Positions 27,194 to 36,676 of a stretch of DNA of 53,512 bases are shown one piece after another. The stretch lies in NCBI GenBank assembly GCA_017647145.1, contig JAGCLD010000009.1:1-53512 (forward strand), written 5' to 3'. A program made the position numbers and the translations under genes. Positions within the stretch are counted from its first letter, which is position 1, and the number at the start of each line of letters is the position of its first letter. The notes under the pieces were generated by a model. The model was given only the letters and a program-made list of their open reading frames with translations. It was not told the DNA's origin and ran no database searches. Source of the stretch: Paludibacteraceae bacterium (GTDB lineage Bacteria; Bacteroidota; Bacteroidia; Bacteroidales; Paludibacteraceae).

Positions 27194-27904
27194 ATGAAAA
27201 AACACATCTCTTTAGTCCTTTCTTTTGGACTTTTTATGATGGCAGTTGCCTTTTCGGCATGTTCATCCAACAATGAACCTGGAAGTAAAGTGAGTTTTGA
27301 ACCGGTAGATATGGGGGTGAGTGTGAAGTGGGCACCATGCAATGTGGGAGCCAATGCACCGGAAGAATATGGATGGTATTTTGCTTGGGGACTCACAGCG
27401 CCCACTAAAGCCTATAGCTGGGAATTCTATAAATGGTGTGATGGCTCCATGAATAAACTCACAAAGTATTGCTCGCAAGCGCAATATGGGCTCAATGGAT
27501 TTGTGGACAACAAAATGGTGCTTGACTCTGAAGACGATGCATCAACTGTCAATTGGGGAACAAAATGGAGAACCCCTACCTATGCCGAATTCCAAGAGTT
27601 GCGCGATAATTGTGAACTTGACAATATAGAAATCAATGGAGTGCCGGGTAAACTGTTCACCAGTCGCATCACGGGCAACTCCATCTTCTTCCCTTTCACC
27701 GGCAATACGGGTTACAAGCCCGGCACAGGTGCCACTGAAGCCTATGAAGTTTTAGGAGCAGGCGAATCTACCTCCCTATGGACAAGCTCCCGAAGCGAAG
27801 AATCCCCATACGCAGGCGGATATTACATCACCGACTGGATGACCTTCTTGGGAGAATCACCACGCGAAGTAGGTTGTGTCATTCGTCCTGTCTATTGTGA
27901 ATAA
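27194..27904 (+). CDS. Surface lipoprotein with a DLGLSVKWA-type repeat domain
   Basis: 236 residues. Signal peptide with lipobox FSAC (Cys about 23). The mature part starts with VDMGVSVKWAPCNVGANAPEEYGWYFAWG, a motif widespread in extracellular Bacteroidota proteins, and continues with WGTKWRTPTYAEFQEL and FFPFTGNTGYKPGTGATE, resembling the Fibrobacter paralogous (FISUMP-like) domain. The family is thought to be surface-exposed and its ligand is unknown. Monocistronic. Confidence 0.8.
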   Translation: MKKHISLVLSFGLFMMAVAFSACSSNNEPGSKVSFEPVDMGVSVKWAPCNVGANAPEEYGWYFAWGLTAPTKAYSWEFYKWCDGSMNKLTKYCSQAQYGLNGFVDNKMVLDSEDDASTVNWGTKWRTPTYAEFQELRDNCELDNIEINGVPGKLFTSRITGNSIFFPFTGNTGYKPGTGATEAYEVLGAGESTSLWTSSRSEESPYAGGYYITDWMTFLGESPREVGCVIRPVYCE

Positions 27905-27924
27905 GGCTTAATGCCCTCCGGCTC

Positions 27925-27968
27925 TGTACACTCCACCTCGCACTCGCATCTGTGCGTCTCAGTGTACA
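27925..27968. repeat. Nested inverted repeat downstream of the lipoprotein gene
   Basis: TGTACACT (27925-27932) pairs with AGTGTACA (27961-27968), and GCAC (27940-27943) with GTGC (27952-27955) inside. It sits just before a terminator. It may stabilise the 3' end of the transcript. Confidence 0.4.
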
Positions 27969-27982
27969 TCCTTCGTCCTCTT

Positions 27983-28018
27983 AGCGTCCTTGCCCATTGC
28001 GGCAAGGATGCTTTTTTT
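27983..28018 (+). terminator. Intrinsic terminator
   Basis: A 12-bp stem with one wobble pair (AGCGTCCTTGCC at 27983-27994 with 28001-28012), 6-nt loop and seven Ts. Confidence 0.88.
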
Positions 28019-28225
28019 GTTCGAATAACTTTCGTTGAATTTCAAAAGCGGGTACATAGGTGTCATAAGGTGTCGTTAATTGTTGTGGTTAATGTGTTTA
28101 ATGCTGTGAATTTTAGGACGATAAACCTTGTTTGTTGTGGCGGAATCTAACTATTTTGTTGTGGGGGCAAGTATATTCGTTTGTTTGCTGTATTGCGATA
28201 GTATCTCACCTTAAACCTTACAACT
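28019..28225. other. Gene-free stretch
   Basis: No ORF, RNA gene or full promoter consensus recognised. TATATTCG near 28170-28177 is one mismatch away from TAnnTTTG but has no matching -33 element. Confidence 0.4.
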
Positions 28226-28360
28226 ATGAAATATGTGCAGGTCCAATTTGCCTCGCTTCTGACCTTCTTGGGAGTTGTGTTGATGGTAATTCTGCTTCTT
28301 GGGTGTCTAGTTTTACCATCTTTTGATACGATAGGAGGCGGTTTAGAAATGCTCAAATAA
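28226..28360 (+). CDS. Possible 44-residue membrane peptide
   Basis: A short ORF from ATG 28226 to TAA 28360. It begins MKYVQVQFASLL and has one hydrophobic helix (about residues 10-30, rich in Leu and Val), then PSFDTIGGGLEMLK. The Met-Lys start and clean transmembrane pattern suggest a real small protein. No ribosome binding site or strong promoter is seen, and the coaBC promoter overlaps its 3' flank. Chance cannot be excluded. Confidence 0.4.
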   Translation: MKYVQVQFASLLTFLGVVLMVILLLGCLVLPSFDTIGGGLEMLK

Positions 28361-28361
28361 A

Positions 28362-28393
28362 TTTGGCATTTCATTCTCCTTTCACTATCTTTG
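28362..28393 (+). promoter_or_regulatory. Promoter for coaBC
   Basis: TTTG at 28362-28365, 20 bp, then TATCTTTG at 28386-28393. A GGAGG (28417-28421) follows 8 nt before the ATG. Confidence 0.7.
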
Positions 28394-28429
28394 TACGTTA
28401 TTTACACCTCAAAATAGGAGGACAAACTT

Positions 28430-29617
28430 ATGTTGAAAGGAAAGAAAATCTTACTGGGCATATCCGGTGGAATAGCAGCTTACAAAACACCGGAGTTGGC
28501 ACGACTGTTGATGAAACAAGGTGCTGATGTAAAAGTGGTTGTAACAAAGAATGCATTGCAATTTGTGACAGCATTCACCTTGGAAACACTCACCCATCAC
28601 AAAGTCTATGTGGATATGTTTGAAGGACCGGCCGAGTATCACACGGAACATATATCGTTGGCACAATGGGCTGACTGCTTCGTAGTGGCTCCGGCTACGG
28701 CTAATGTGATGGCTAAAATGGCTAATGGGATAGCGGATGATGCGCTGTCAACTACCAACTTGGCATGTAAATGTCCGGTGATGGTGGTGTCGGCCATGAA
28801 CGAAAATATGTGGGACCATCCGGCTACACAACATAATGTTCAGGTGCTCACGAGCAGGGGTGTGGAAGTGTTGATGCCTGCGGAGGGGGAACTAGCATGC
28901 GGTGTGACCGGAAAGGGAAGAATGCCAGAACCGGATGTGATTGTGATGAAATTGGTGGAAATGCTCACGCCGAAAACACTCAAAGGAAAGAAAGTGTTGC
29001 TCACGGCTGGACCTACCTACGAAAGGATTGATCCGGTGAGGTTTATAGGTAATTTCTCCACAGGAAAAATGGGCTGTGCCTTGGCGGAAGTGTGCATGAG
29101 AAGAGGTGCGGAGGTGACGCTGGTGGCTGGACCTATGCAGCAAGTGACCTCTGCCGCTATCAGACGAATCGATGTGATGTCGGCGGCTGAGATGTTTGAA
29201 GCAACGATAAGAGAATTCCCACAACAGGATGTAGCGATACTCTCGGCGGCTGTGGCTGACTTCACGCCGGAACATATGGCTGATGTGAAAATCAAGCGCG
29301 AAAAGGATGACCTGACCTTTACACTCAAACCTACCCATGACATCGCGGCTACCCTGGGAACAATGAAGCAAGAAAACCAAAAGTTGGTGGGTTTTGCGCT
29401 TGAAACGAATCAGGAACACGAGAATGCAGAACGAAAATTGACGAAGAAAAACTTGGATTTTATCGTGTTGAATTCCTTGAATGATAAGGGTGCCGGATTT
29501 GGATATGATACGAACAAAATCACCATCCTGGATAAAACCGGTCAATGTGATTTCCCACTCAAAAGCAAACAGCAAGTGGCGGAAGACATTATTAACCATC
29601 TGGAAAATCTATTATAA
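28430..29617 (+). CDS. coaBC: Bifunctional phosphopantothenoylcysteine decarboxylase/synthase
   Basis: Two steps of coenzyme A synthesis: ligation of cysteine to 4'-phosphopantothenate (CoaB) and decarboxylation to 4'-phosphopantetheine (CoaC). The flavin-binding CoaC half (about 1-185) has GISGGIAAYKTPELAR, the catalytic His region YHTEHISL, SAMNENMW and the ELACGVTGKGRMPEP Cys loop. The CoaB half has AGPTYERIDPVRFIGNFSTG and AAVADFTPE. Length 395. A real Shine-Dalgarno precedes it, unusual in this genome. Followed by DUF4835 and recN. Confidence 0.97.
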   Translation: MLKGKKILLGISGGIAAYKTPELARLLMKQGADVKVVVTKNALQFVTAFTLETLTHHKVYVDMFEGPAEYHTEHISLAQWADCFVVAPATANVMAKMANGIADDALSTTNLACKCPVMVVSAMNENMWDHPATQHNVQVLTSRGVEVLMPAEGELACGVTGKGRMPEPDVIVMKLVEMLTPKTLKGKKVLLTAGPTYERIDPVRFIGNFSTGKMGCALAEVCMRRGAEVTLVAGPMQQVTSAAIRRIDVMSAAEMFEATIREFPQQDVAILSAAVADFTPEHMADVKIKREKDDLTFTLKPTHDIAATLGTMKQENQKLVGFALETNQEHENAERKLTKKNLDFIVLNSLNDKGAGFGYDTNKITILDKTGQCDFPLKSKQQVAEDIINHLENLL

Positions 29618-29626
29618 GTGAAAGGT

Positions 29627-30532
29627 ATGAAAAAAGTACTGTCAATCATAGCACTGTCATTCATTTGTGCAATCGGCTCTGCACAAGAATTGGACTGCAA
29701 TGTGCAAATTAATTCTGACCAAATAGAGGGAAGCAACAAGTCGATGTTTAATACCCTGCAACAAGCCGTCAGCGAGTTTATCAACAACCGAAGATGGACG
29801 GATATGACGATAGCTCAGCAGGAGAGAATTGAGTGTAACATGACTTTGATAGTGAATGCAGTGTCGGATAACCAACTGTCGGGTGTGCTACAAGTGCAGT
29901 CAAGACGCCCGGTGTATAACACTACATACACTACGCCGCTGCTTAACTTCAGAGATGAAAAATTCACCTTCCAATACACAGAGTTTGAACAACTGGAGTA
30001 TCAAGATAATGTCTTTACTTCTAACCTCACTGCCATGTTGGCTTACTATGTGTACCTGATTATCGGATATGACATGGATAGTTATGCTCCGCTCGGGGGA
30101 ACGCCTTATTTCCAAGTGGCTGAAAACATTGTGTTGAATGCACAGAGCGCATCGCTGGAGGACGCAGAAGCAGCGGGCTGGAAGTCGTTTAGTGACAATA
30201 GAAACAGATATGCTCTTATTAACAATCTGATGGATGAGGCATTTAGCAAATATCGCTCGTTCTTTTATGCTTATCATCGACTCTATTTGGATGCTATGGA
30301 AGTGAATGTGGCAAATGCGCGTTCTAAGATAGCGGCGGAGCTACCGGTAATCAGAGAAGCCAACCGAGCAAGACCATCGGCTGTGGCAATAACGGCTTTC
30401 CTGGATGCTAAGGGGGATGAATTGGTCAATATTTTTCAGCCTGCACCGCAAGCGGAACGAGATGCTGTGCATGAAGTGCTGATGGATGTGGATCCTACAC
30501 GTAATACTTTGTATGACAAACTGACTCAATAA
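29627..30532 (+). CDS. DUF4835 family secreted protein
   Basis: 301 residues from ATG 29627 (a GTG at 29618 would add only three). The signal peptide ends at about residue 19 (IGSAQ). The mature protein has ELDCNVQINSDQIEG and DGYD-like segments such as YLIIGYDMDSYAPLGGTPYF. This family is confined to Bacteroidota and is usually found between coaBC and recN, as here. Some annotations link it to type IX secretion (PorD); no direct evidence for that is visible in this window. Confidence 0.88.
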   Translation: MKKVLSIIALSFICAIGSAQELDCNVQINSDQIEGSNKSMFNTLQQAVSEFINNRRWTDMTIAQQERIECNMTLIVNAVSDNQLSGVLQVQSRRPVYNTTYTTPLLNFRDEKFTFQYTEFEQLEYQDNVFTSNLTAMLAYYVYLIIGYDMDSYAPLGGTPYFQVAENIVLNAQSASLEDAEAAGWKSFSDNRNRYALINNLMDEAFSKYRSFFYAYHRLYLDAMEVNVANARSKIAAELPVIREANRARPSAVAITAFLDAKGDELVNIFQPAPQAERDAVHEVLMDVDPTRNTLYDKLTQ

Positions 30533-30541
30533 GGAAAGGAT

Positions 30542-32197
30542 ATGCTACAACACTTAAGTATAACCAACTATGCTCTCATACGAGAATTGGAAATAGACTT
30601 TGAAAAGGGCTTCTCTGTGATGACGGGTGAAACGGGTTCGGGTAAATCTATCATCCTGGGAGCACTGGGCTTGATAATGGGGCAACGGGCGGATAGCAGA
30701 GTCATTTCTGACGGTGAACAGAAATGTGTGATTGAAGCGGACTTTCACTTAACTGGTGGTGATCTGGAAAACTTTTTTCAAGAAAATGACTTGGACTATG
30801 AGGATGGTATTTGCAGCATCCGACGTGAACTGAACCGTAATGGGAAATCGAGAACCTTCGTGAATGATACACCGGTGGCGCTCACTACACTGAAAGAACT
30901 CACGGACCAACTCATTGATATTCATTCTCAACACGAGAATCTATTGCTAAAGTCAAATCTGTTTCAACTGGAAACTATTGATACCATCGCTGTCAATCAA
31001 CTGGAGAAAGTTGCGTATGTGGAGGCGTATGAAAGGTATGTGACAACCAAAAGAATGTTGGAGGAACATACAGAAAATGCAAAAAAATCCAAGGAGGAAG
31101 AGGACTATATACGCTATCAATTCAACCAACTGGAGGAAGCCAACCTACGGGAAGGGGAAGGGGATGAATTGGAACAAGAACTAGAGGTGTTGAAGCATGC
31201 GGAAGTAATCAAGACAAATCTCTTGCAGACTTTCTATGCGCTGGATGGTGAACAGGGAGTGGTGGAAATGCTGCATGGTGCGCAAGGCTCACTCCATAAA
31301 GTGGCAGGATACATGCAACAGGTGGAAGAACTAGCGCAACGATTGGACAGTGCACTGATTGAACTGAAGGATGTGGCAAGTGAAGTAGAAGACCTGGCGG
31401 AGAAAATGGAAGTGGAACCGGAACGTATGCAACAGGTAGAAGATAGATTGGATTTATTGCATACGCTCATGCAAAAGCATGCTTGCCAAACGGATGGGGA
31501 GTTGCTACGACTGAAGCAGGATTTTGCCCTGCGTTTGGAAATAATTGACCATTCTGAGGAAAAAATAAGGGAACTGACCGCACAACTCGAAATGGCAGAA
31601 AAGGAAATGAAAGCAGCAGGAGAGAAACTGACAGCTTCCAGAAAAAGAATTAAAACACCTACGGAAGAAAGACTCACCACGCAACTGAAAAGTCTGGGTG
31701 TGCCTCATCCGAATTTCCAAATAGAGTATGCCGAAAGCCAAAATCCGACCAAAAACGGCATGGATGAAATTAACTTCCTCTTTGCGGCCAACAAGAATCA
31801 AAGTTTGCGTAATGTGGCGGATGTGGCATCTGGAGGTGAGGTGGCTCGACTCATGTTGTGCTTGAAATCTTTGTTGGCGGAACATCGTTCGTTGCCTACC
31901 TTGATTTTTGATGAAATAGACACGGGGGTGTCGGGAGAAGTGGCAACGCAAATGGCTGTGATTATGAGAAATATGGCGCAATACATGCAAGTGATGGCCA
32001 TTACGCACTTACCGCAAATAGCAGCAAAGGGAAACGTACACTACAAAGTCTATAAGCAAGATGCGGATGAGCATACGGAAACACAAATTAAACGCCTTAC
32101 ACAGGAGGAACGAGTAGTGGAGATAGCGCAGGTGTTGAGTGGTGCGAATGTGAGCGAAGCGGCTTTACAAAATGCGCGTGAACTCTTGCAAGAATGA
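30542..32197 (+). CDS. recN: DNA repair protein RecN
   Basis: SMC-like ATPase acting in double-strand break repair. Walker A GETGSGKS at residues 29-36. Long central coiled coil (about 150-370, Glu/Lys-rich). ABC signature VASGGEVARLMLCLKSLL and Walker B LPTLIFDEIDTGVSGEVA in the C-terminal part. Length 551 is typical. A purine-rich AAGGAAAGGA precedes the ATG, 9 nt after the DUF4835 stop. Confidence 0.97.
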   Translation: MLQHLSITNYALIRELEIDFEKGFSVMTGETGSGKSIILGALGLIMGQRADSRVISDGEQKCVIEADFHLTGGDLENFFQENDLDYEDGICSIRRELNRNGKSRTFVNDTPVALTTLKELTDQLIDIHSQHENLLLKSNLFQLETIDTIAVNQLEKVAYVEAYERYVTTKRMLEEHTENAKKSKEEEDYIRYQFNQLEEANLREGEGDELEQELEVLKHAEVIKTNLLQTFYALDGEQGVVEMLHGAQGSLHKVAGYMQQVEELAQRLDSALIELKDVASEVEDLAEKMEVEPERMQQVEDRLDLLHTLMQKHACQTDGELLRLKQDFALRLEIIDHSEEKIRELTAQLEMAEKEMKAAGEKLTASRKRIKTPTEERLTTQLKSLGVPHPNFQIEYAESQNPTKNGMDEINFLFAANKNQSLRNVADVASGGEVARLMLCLKSLLAEHRSLPTLIFDEIDTGVSGEVATQMAVIMRNMAQYMQVMAITHLPQIAAKGNVHYKVYKQDADEHTETQIKRLTQEERVVEIAQVLSGANVSEAALQNARELLQE

Positions 32198-32253
32198 ATG
32201 TCATAACGGATAGACAGCGATAGGTTACTTAACTCAAAAGATAGAAATAGAGG

Positions 32254-34977
32254 ATGAAAATCCCACATAGCATACACAGGAAGACCCAAAAATGGAAGGC
32301 ATGCTTATGCATGGCTCTGGGTGTCTTGTGGTGTTGTGTGACGCAAGCGCAAACACTGGCTGTGGATACACTGGCACAGGCTGCTGTAGTGGACTCGGTC
32401 GAGCGCTTCCAACCGGATACTATACGACCGGACTCTGTGCCTACAACGCCTAAAAAAACCTTCTTGGAAGCGCAAGTGGACTATTCAGCTTCTGACTCGA
32501 TTGTGTTGTGGGGAAATGGTACGGCTTTCCTACACGGTACGGGGGATATCACTTATCAAGCCATGAACTTGAAGGCGGATTATGTGAGAGTGAAAATGGA
32601 TAGTACCTTGGTCTATGCCAAGGGAGTGCCCGACTCGGTAGGGAAAATCCAAGGAACTCCGATCTTTTCTGACAACGGAACAGAGTATGAAGCAAAGGAA
32701 ATGACCTATAACCTAAAAACAAGAAAGGCTTTTGTAAGACAAGTGGTGACGCAACAAGGGGAAGGCTATATTGTGAGTGAACGTACAAAAATAACGGAAG
32801 ACAAAACCTTGAGCATGGCTGGCGGAAGGTACACTACGTGTGATGACCATGATCATCCTCACTTTTGGTTACAACTGACAAAGGCGAAAGTTAAACCGGG
32901 TGAATATGTGGCGAGCGGACCGGCCTACCTTGTGTTGGCGGATGTACCACTGCCCTTGGCAATTCCTTTTGGATTCTTCCCATTTACAAATAAATATTCT
33001 TCGGGAATCATTATGCCGAGTTTTGGGGATGATGCTAACAGAGGATTTTATCTGCACAATGGTGGCTACTACTTTGCCATCAATGACTACTTTGACCTGG
33101 AACTCACAGGGGATATTTACACCAAAGGGACATGGGCGGTAAATCTGAAATCAAACTATGTGAAAAGATATAAATTCAGAGGTAGTCTGGAACTTGCCTA
33201 TCGCAATGACGTGACCAGCGAAAAGGACCTGCCGGATTATCGAAAAGCTACGAATATGAGCATCAGATGGTCACACTCACAAGATGCGAAGGCTAATCCA
33301 TACTCTACCTTTTCTGCCAACGTAAACTTCTCAACCAGTGGATATAATAAAAGCAACATAAATAGTTACTATGACGGTTCGCTCAATTCGGAGAACACGA
33401 AGTCTTCAAGTGTGAGTTTCTCTCAGCGATTTCCGGAGAGTCCGTGGAGCATATCGGGTAGTGTGTCGGTTGCACAAAGAACAAGGGACTCAACCATCAA
33501 CTTGTCATTGCCAACTTTAAACGTCTCTATGAGTCGGGTGTATCCGTTCAAAAGAAAAAATCCGATAGGGAAGGAAAGATGGTATGAGAAAATATCACTC
33601 TCTTACACGGCAACCATCAATAATAGCATAGATACCAAGGAATCGCAACTGTTTAAGTCATCCTTCTTGAATGACTGGAAAAATGGTATCAAGCATTCCT
33701 TGCCTATATCGGCGTCATTCACATTGTTTAAATACATTAACGTGACGCCTCAAATCAGCTACAACTCAAGGATGTATTTTAGACGGGTGGATCAGTCATG
33801 GAACGAACAGGAAAATCAGGTGCAACGAGATACAACGAATGGTTTCTATTATGTGCAGGACTTCAATATGAGTTTGTCGGCATCTACTAAATTATATGGC
33901 TTCTATATCCCAATACGGAAAATATTCGGGGATAAAATCGACCGAATAAGGCATGTGGTGACACCTTCGGTAGGGCTTTCGTGGCATCCGGACTTCGGCT
34001 CGCCCTTCTGGGGATACTACGGAACCTATGAGCGACCGGTGAATCCGAATGATCCTACGAATACGGAAACAAGGGAAGTGACTTATTCAAGGTTTGAAGG
34101 AGCGCTTTATGGAACACCCGGACACGGACAGGCAGGAAATGTGAATCTCTCACTGGGTAATAACCTTGAAATGAAAATACGAAATGACAAGGATACGACA
34201 GGAAAAGAACCTTTTAAAGTGATTAGCTTAATTGATAACTTCTCTGTGAGTACAGCGTATAATATTGCCGCCGACTCCATGAGGTGGTCTAACTTTAATG
34301 CACAGCTACGTCTGAAATTATGGAAAGGTTATTCGCTGAGTTTGAGTGGTGCTTTTGACCCATACAAGTATGCACTCAACGAGTTTGGAAATCCGGTGCA
34401 CATCAGCAAATGGAGAAAGTTCCCGAAGTTTATGGGAACAAGCACATCCTTCTCTTATACCTTCAATAATCAAACCTTTAAGAAATTGTCAGAGAAATTG
34501 AAAAAGAAGAAGGATAATACGCAGAATATGGAGGATGAACAGGATGAAAGCATGACGCAGGAAACGCATGGAGAAGCTGACGCGGAGGTGACGGATGATG
34601 GTTATTCAAAGGTGGAAATTCCATGGAGCCTTTCGGTGGATTATTCCATCAGATATGGGCAAAGTGGTGTGTTTGATAAGGAAAAAATGGACTACAAAAT
34701 GGAGTTTACGCACAACTTAAGGTTGGCTGGAAATATCAGTTTGGGCAAATGGAGAGTGAGTGCTTCGACTTCTTATGACTTCAAAGCTAAGCAATTTACA
34801 TATACGAACTTCACAGTAAATCGTGACTTGCACTGCTGGAGCATGAGTGGTAGCTTTGTACCTTTCGGACCATATAAATCATATACCTTTAGAATAGGGG
34901 TGAATGCAAGTATGTTGTCTGACTTGAAGTATGAAAAACAAAGTGATTATGGACGGCCACAGACGAATTGGTGGTAA
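32254..34977 (+). CDS. lptD: LptD-like outer-membrane LPS assembly protein
   Basis: 907 residues. An N-terminal signal peptide ends about residue 33 (TQAQT). A linker and an OstA/LptA-like beta-jellyroll domain follow (about 70-230: VLWGNGTAFLHGTGDITYQAMNLKADYVRV, VYAKGV, GTEYEAKEMTYNLKTRKAFV). The rest is a large beta-barrel with alternating aromatic strands and a final NWW. Family length and domain order fit the Bacteroidota LptD. It would place lipopolysaccharide in the outer leaflet. It starts 56 nt after recN. Confidence 0.82.
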   Translation: MKIPHSIHRKTQKWKACLCMALGVLWCCVTQAQTLAVDTLAQAAVVDSVERFQPDTIRPDSVPTTPKKTFLEAQVDYSASDSIVLWGNGTAFLHGTGDITYQAMNLKADYVRVKMDSTLVYAKGVPDSVGKIQGTPIFSDNGTEYEAKEMTYNLKTRKAFVRQVVTQQGEGYIVSERTKITEDKTLSMAGGRYTTCDDHDHPHFWLQLTKAKVKPGEYVASGPAYLVLADVPLPLAIPFGFFPFTNKYSSGIIMPSFGDDANRGFYLHNGGYYFAINDYFDLELTGDIYTKGTWAVNLKSNYVKRYKFRGSLELAYRNDVTSEKDLPDYRKATNMSIRWSHSQDAKANPYSTFSANVNFSTSGYNKSNINSYYDGSLNSENTKSSSVSFSQRFPESPWSISGSVSVAQRTRDSTINLSLPTLNVSMSRVYPFKRKNPIGKERWYEKISLSYTATINNSIDTKESQLFKSSFLNDWKNGIKHSLPISASFTLFKYINVTPQISYNSRMYFRRVDQSWNEQENQVQRDTTNGFYYVQDFNMSLSASTKLYGFYIPIRKIFGDKIDRIRHVVTPSVGLSWHPDFGSPFWGYYGTYERPVNPNDPTNTETREVTYSRFEGALYGTPGHGQAGNVNLSLGNNLEMKIRNDKDTTGKEPFKVISLIDNFSVSTAYNIAADSMRWSNFNAQLRLKLWKGYSLSLSGAFDPYKYALNEFGNPVHISKWRKFPKFMGTSTSFSYTFNNQTFKKLSEKLKKKKDNTQNMEDEQDESMTQETHGEADAEVTDDGYSKVEIPWSLSVDYSIRYGQSGVFDKEKMDYKMEFTHNLRLAGNISLGKWRVSASTSYDFKAKQFTYTNFTVNRDLHCWSMSGSFVPFGPYKSYTFRIGVNASMLSDLKYEKQSDYGRPQTNWW

Positions 34978-35017
34978 TAAATACGAAACAATATTAACTA
35001 TTTAAATAAATAAGATT

Positions 35018-35590
35018 ATGATTGAAAAAGGAAAAATGGTCAGAGTAGCGTATGACCTCTATGTGGACGCTGAAGAAACAGGCAAACAAGAATTGATGGA
35101 GAGAGCAACGGAAGAACATCCTTTAGCTTTTTGCTTTGGAGTAGAACCTATGTTGCCTATGTTTGAGGCTAATTTGGTAGGACTCAAGGAAGGGGATGCT
35201 TTCGACTTTACCATCCCATGCCAAGAAGCCTATGGTGAATATGACGAAGAAAGCGTAATCATGCTGGATAAGAAAATTTTTGAAGTGGATGGAAAGTTTG
35301 ACAGCGAACGCATTGTGGCAGGTAGCATCGTTCCTTTGATGGACACAGAAGGTAACCATTTCCAAGCGCAAGTGGTTGATGTTACGGATACGCAAGTACA
35401 AGTGGATCTTAACCACCCATTGGCTGGCGAAAACTTACACTTCGTAGGTAAAGTAGTGGGTGTGAGAGAGGCTACTGAAGAGGAATTGGATGCTCTGAAA
35501 CATCAACAACACGGATGTGGATGTGGTTGTGGTGACTGTGGTGGTGAGGATGCATGTGGATGTAATTGCTCCGGTTGCGATTGTCACTAA
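35018..35590 (+). CDS. FKBP-type peptidyl-prolyl isomerase with Cys-rich tail (SlyD-like)
   Basis: 190 residues. The FKBP fold with inserted flap domain is indicated by KGKMVRVAYDLYVDAEETG, PLAFCFGVEPMLPMFEANLVGLKEGDAF and LNHPLAGENLHFVGKVVGV, which is the SlyD arrangement. The last 25 residues contain nine cysteines (GCGCGCGDCGG and CGCNCSGCDCH) and two flanking His, expected to bind metal such as nickel or zinc. In E. coli the corresponding tail of SlyD is His-rich. The aroC gene begins 8 nt after the stop. Confidence 0.92.
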   Translation: MIEKGKMVRVAYDLYVDAEETGKQELMERATEEHPLAFCFGVEPMLPMFEANLVGLKEGDAFDFTIPCQEAYGEYDEESVIMLDKKIFEVDGKFDSERIVAGSIVPLMDTEGNHFQAQVVDVTDTQVQVDLNHPLAGENLHFVGKVVGVREATEEELDALKHQQHGCGCGCGDCGGEDACGCNCSGCDCH

Positions 35591-35597
35591 TAAATGT

Positions 35598-36668
35598 ATG
35601 AATACATTCGGAAATTATTTACGATTCACCTCATTTGGAGAATCTCATGGAGTGATGGTGGGGGGAGTACTGGATGGATGTCCTGCCGGTCTTGTTCTGG
35701 ATATGGAGGCGATTAATGATGAACTCCGCAGAAGACGACCGGGACATTCTTCACTCTCCTCAATGCGAAAGGAAAGCGACTCTGTGGAGTTTGTATCTGG
35801 ACTCTTTCAGGGTGTAACTACTGGCGCGCCCATTGCGTTCTTTATTAAAAATGAAGACTGTCATCCGCAGGATTATGAACGAATGAAGGATATGTTTCGC
35901 CCCTCTCATGCTGACTATACTTATCTAATGAAGTATGGAGTCAGAGATTATAGGGGTGGGGGACGTAGCTCGGCAAGGGAAACGGCTACAAGGGTTGTGG
36001 CTGGAGCAATTGCTAAACAATGGTTGAGCAAGTGGGGCATAAAAATTCAAGCATACACTTCGCAGATTGGACACATTGCCCTAGAAAAAGACTACAAAGA
36101 GTATGACTTGGACTCTGTAGCTGCAAATCCGGTGTGTTGTCCCCTGCCGGAAAAGGCAATGCTAATGCAAGACTTGATTGAACAGGTCAAGAATGAGGGT
36201 GACGCTATTGGTGGTACTATCACATGTGTCATTGCTAATCTTCCTGTCGGACTGGGTAGTCCTGTCTTTGCTAAGTTGCAAGCTCAATTGGCATGGGCAA
36301 TGCTCAGCATCAATGCTGTGAAAGGTTTTGAGTATGGAAGCGGATTTCAATGTGTCGACAAAAAAGCATCGGAACTGAATGATGCTTTCTGCATGGAGAA
36401 GGGACGTGTGAGAACACAGACGAACTTCTCCGGGGGTATTCAAGGTGGAATATCTAATGGGGAAGATGTCTATTTCAGGGTGGCAATCAAACCAACTCCA
36501 TCTATCAGTAAACCTCAAAATACGGTTTCTGTGCAGGGGGAAGAGTGTGTGCTGCAAGCGAAAGGAAGACATGACCCTTGTATAGTTCCAAGAGCAATAC
36601 CGGTAGTGGAAGCAATGGCGGCTTTGGTTATTGCGGATGCTATGAAACAAAGATTAACGGAACAATAA
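35598..36668 (+). CDS. aroC: Chorismate synthase
   Basis: Last common step of aromatic amino acid synthesis: EPSP to chorismate, FMN-dependent. Start ATG 35598 (MNTFGNYLRFTSFGESHG); an open frame from 35517 only reads through the 3' end of the FKBP gene. The family signatures GESHG, RGGGRSSARETATRVVAGAIA and HDPCIVPRAIPVVEAM are present, length 356. Confidence 0.97.
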   Translation: MNTFGNYLRFTSFGESHGVMVGGVLDGCPAGLVLDMEAINDELRRRRPGHSSLSSMRKESDSVEFVSGLFQGVTTGAPIAFFIKNEDCHPQDYERMKDMFRPSHADYTYLMKYGVRDYRGGGRSSARETATRVVAGAIAKQWLSKWGIKIQAYTSQIGHIALEKDYKEYDLDSVAANPVCCPLPEKAMLMQDLIEQVKNEGDAIGGTITCVIANLPVGLGSPVFAKLQAQLAWAMLSINAVKGFEYGSGFQCVDKKASELNDAFCMEKGRVRTQTNFSGGIQGGISNGEDVYFRVAIKPTPSISKPQNTVSVQGEECVLQAKGRHDPCIVPRAIPVVEAMAALVIADAMKQRLTEQ

Positions 36669-36676
36669 ATAAAAGA

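Noticed and set aside
28892-29599. 235-residue open frame antisense to coaBC
   Set aside because: It lies wholly opposite a well-conserved gene, has a low-complexity Phe/His/Arg-rich translation and no start context.
35517-35597. N-terminal extension of aroC from ATG 35517
   Set aside because: It reads the Cys/Gly codons of the FKBP tail in another frame (Val-rich); chorismate synthase begins at MNTFGNYL, ATG 35598.
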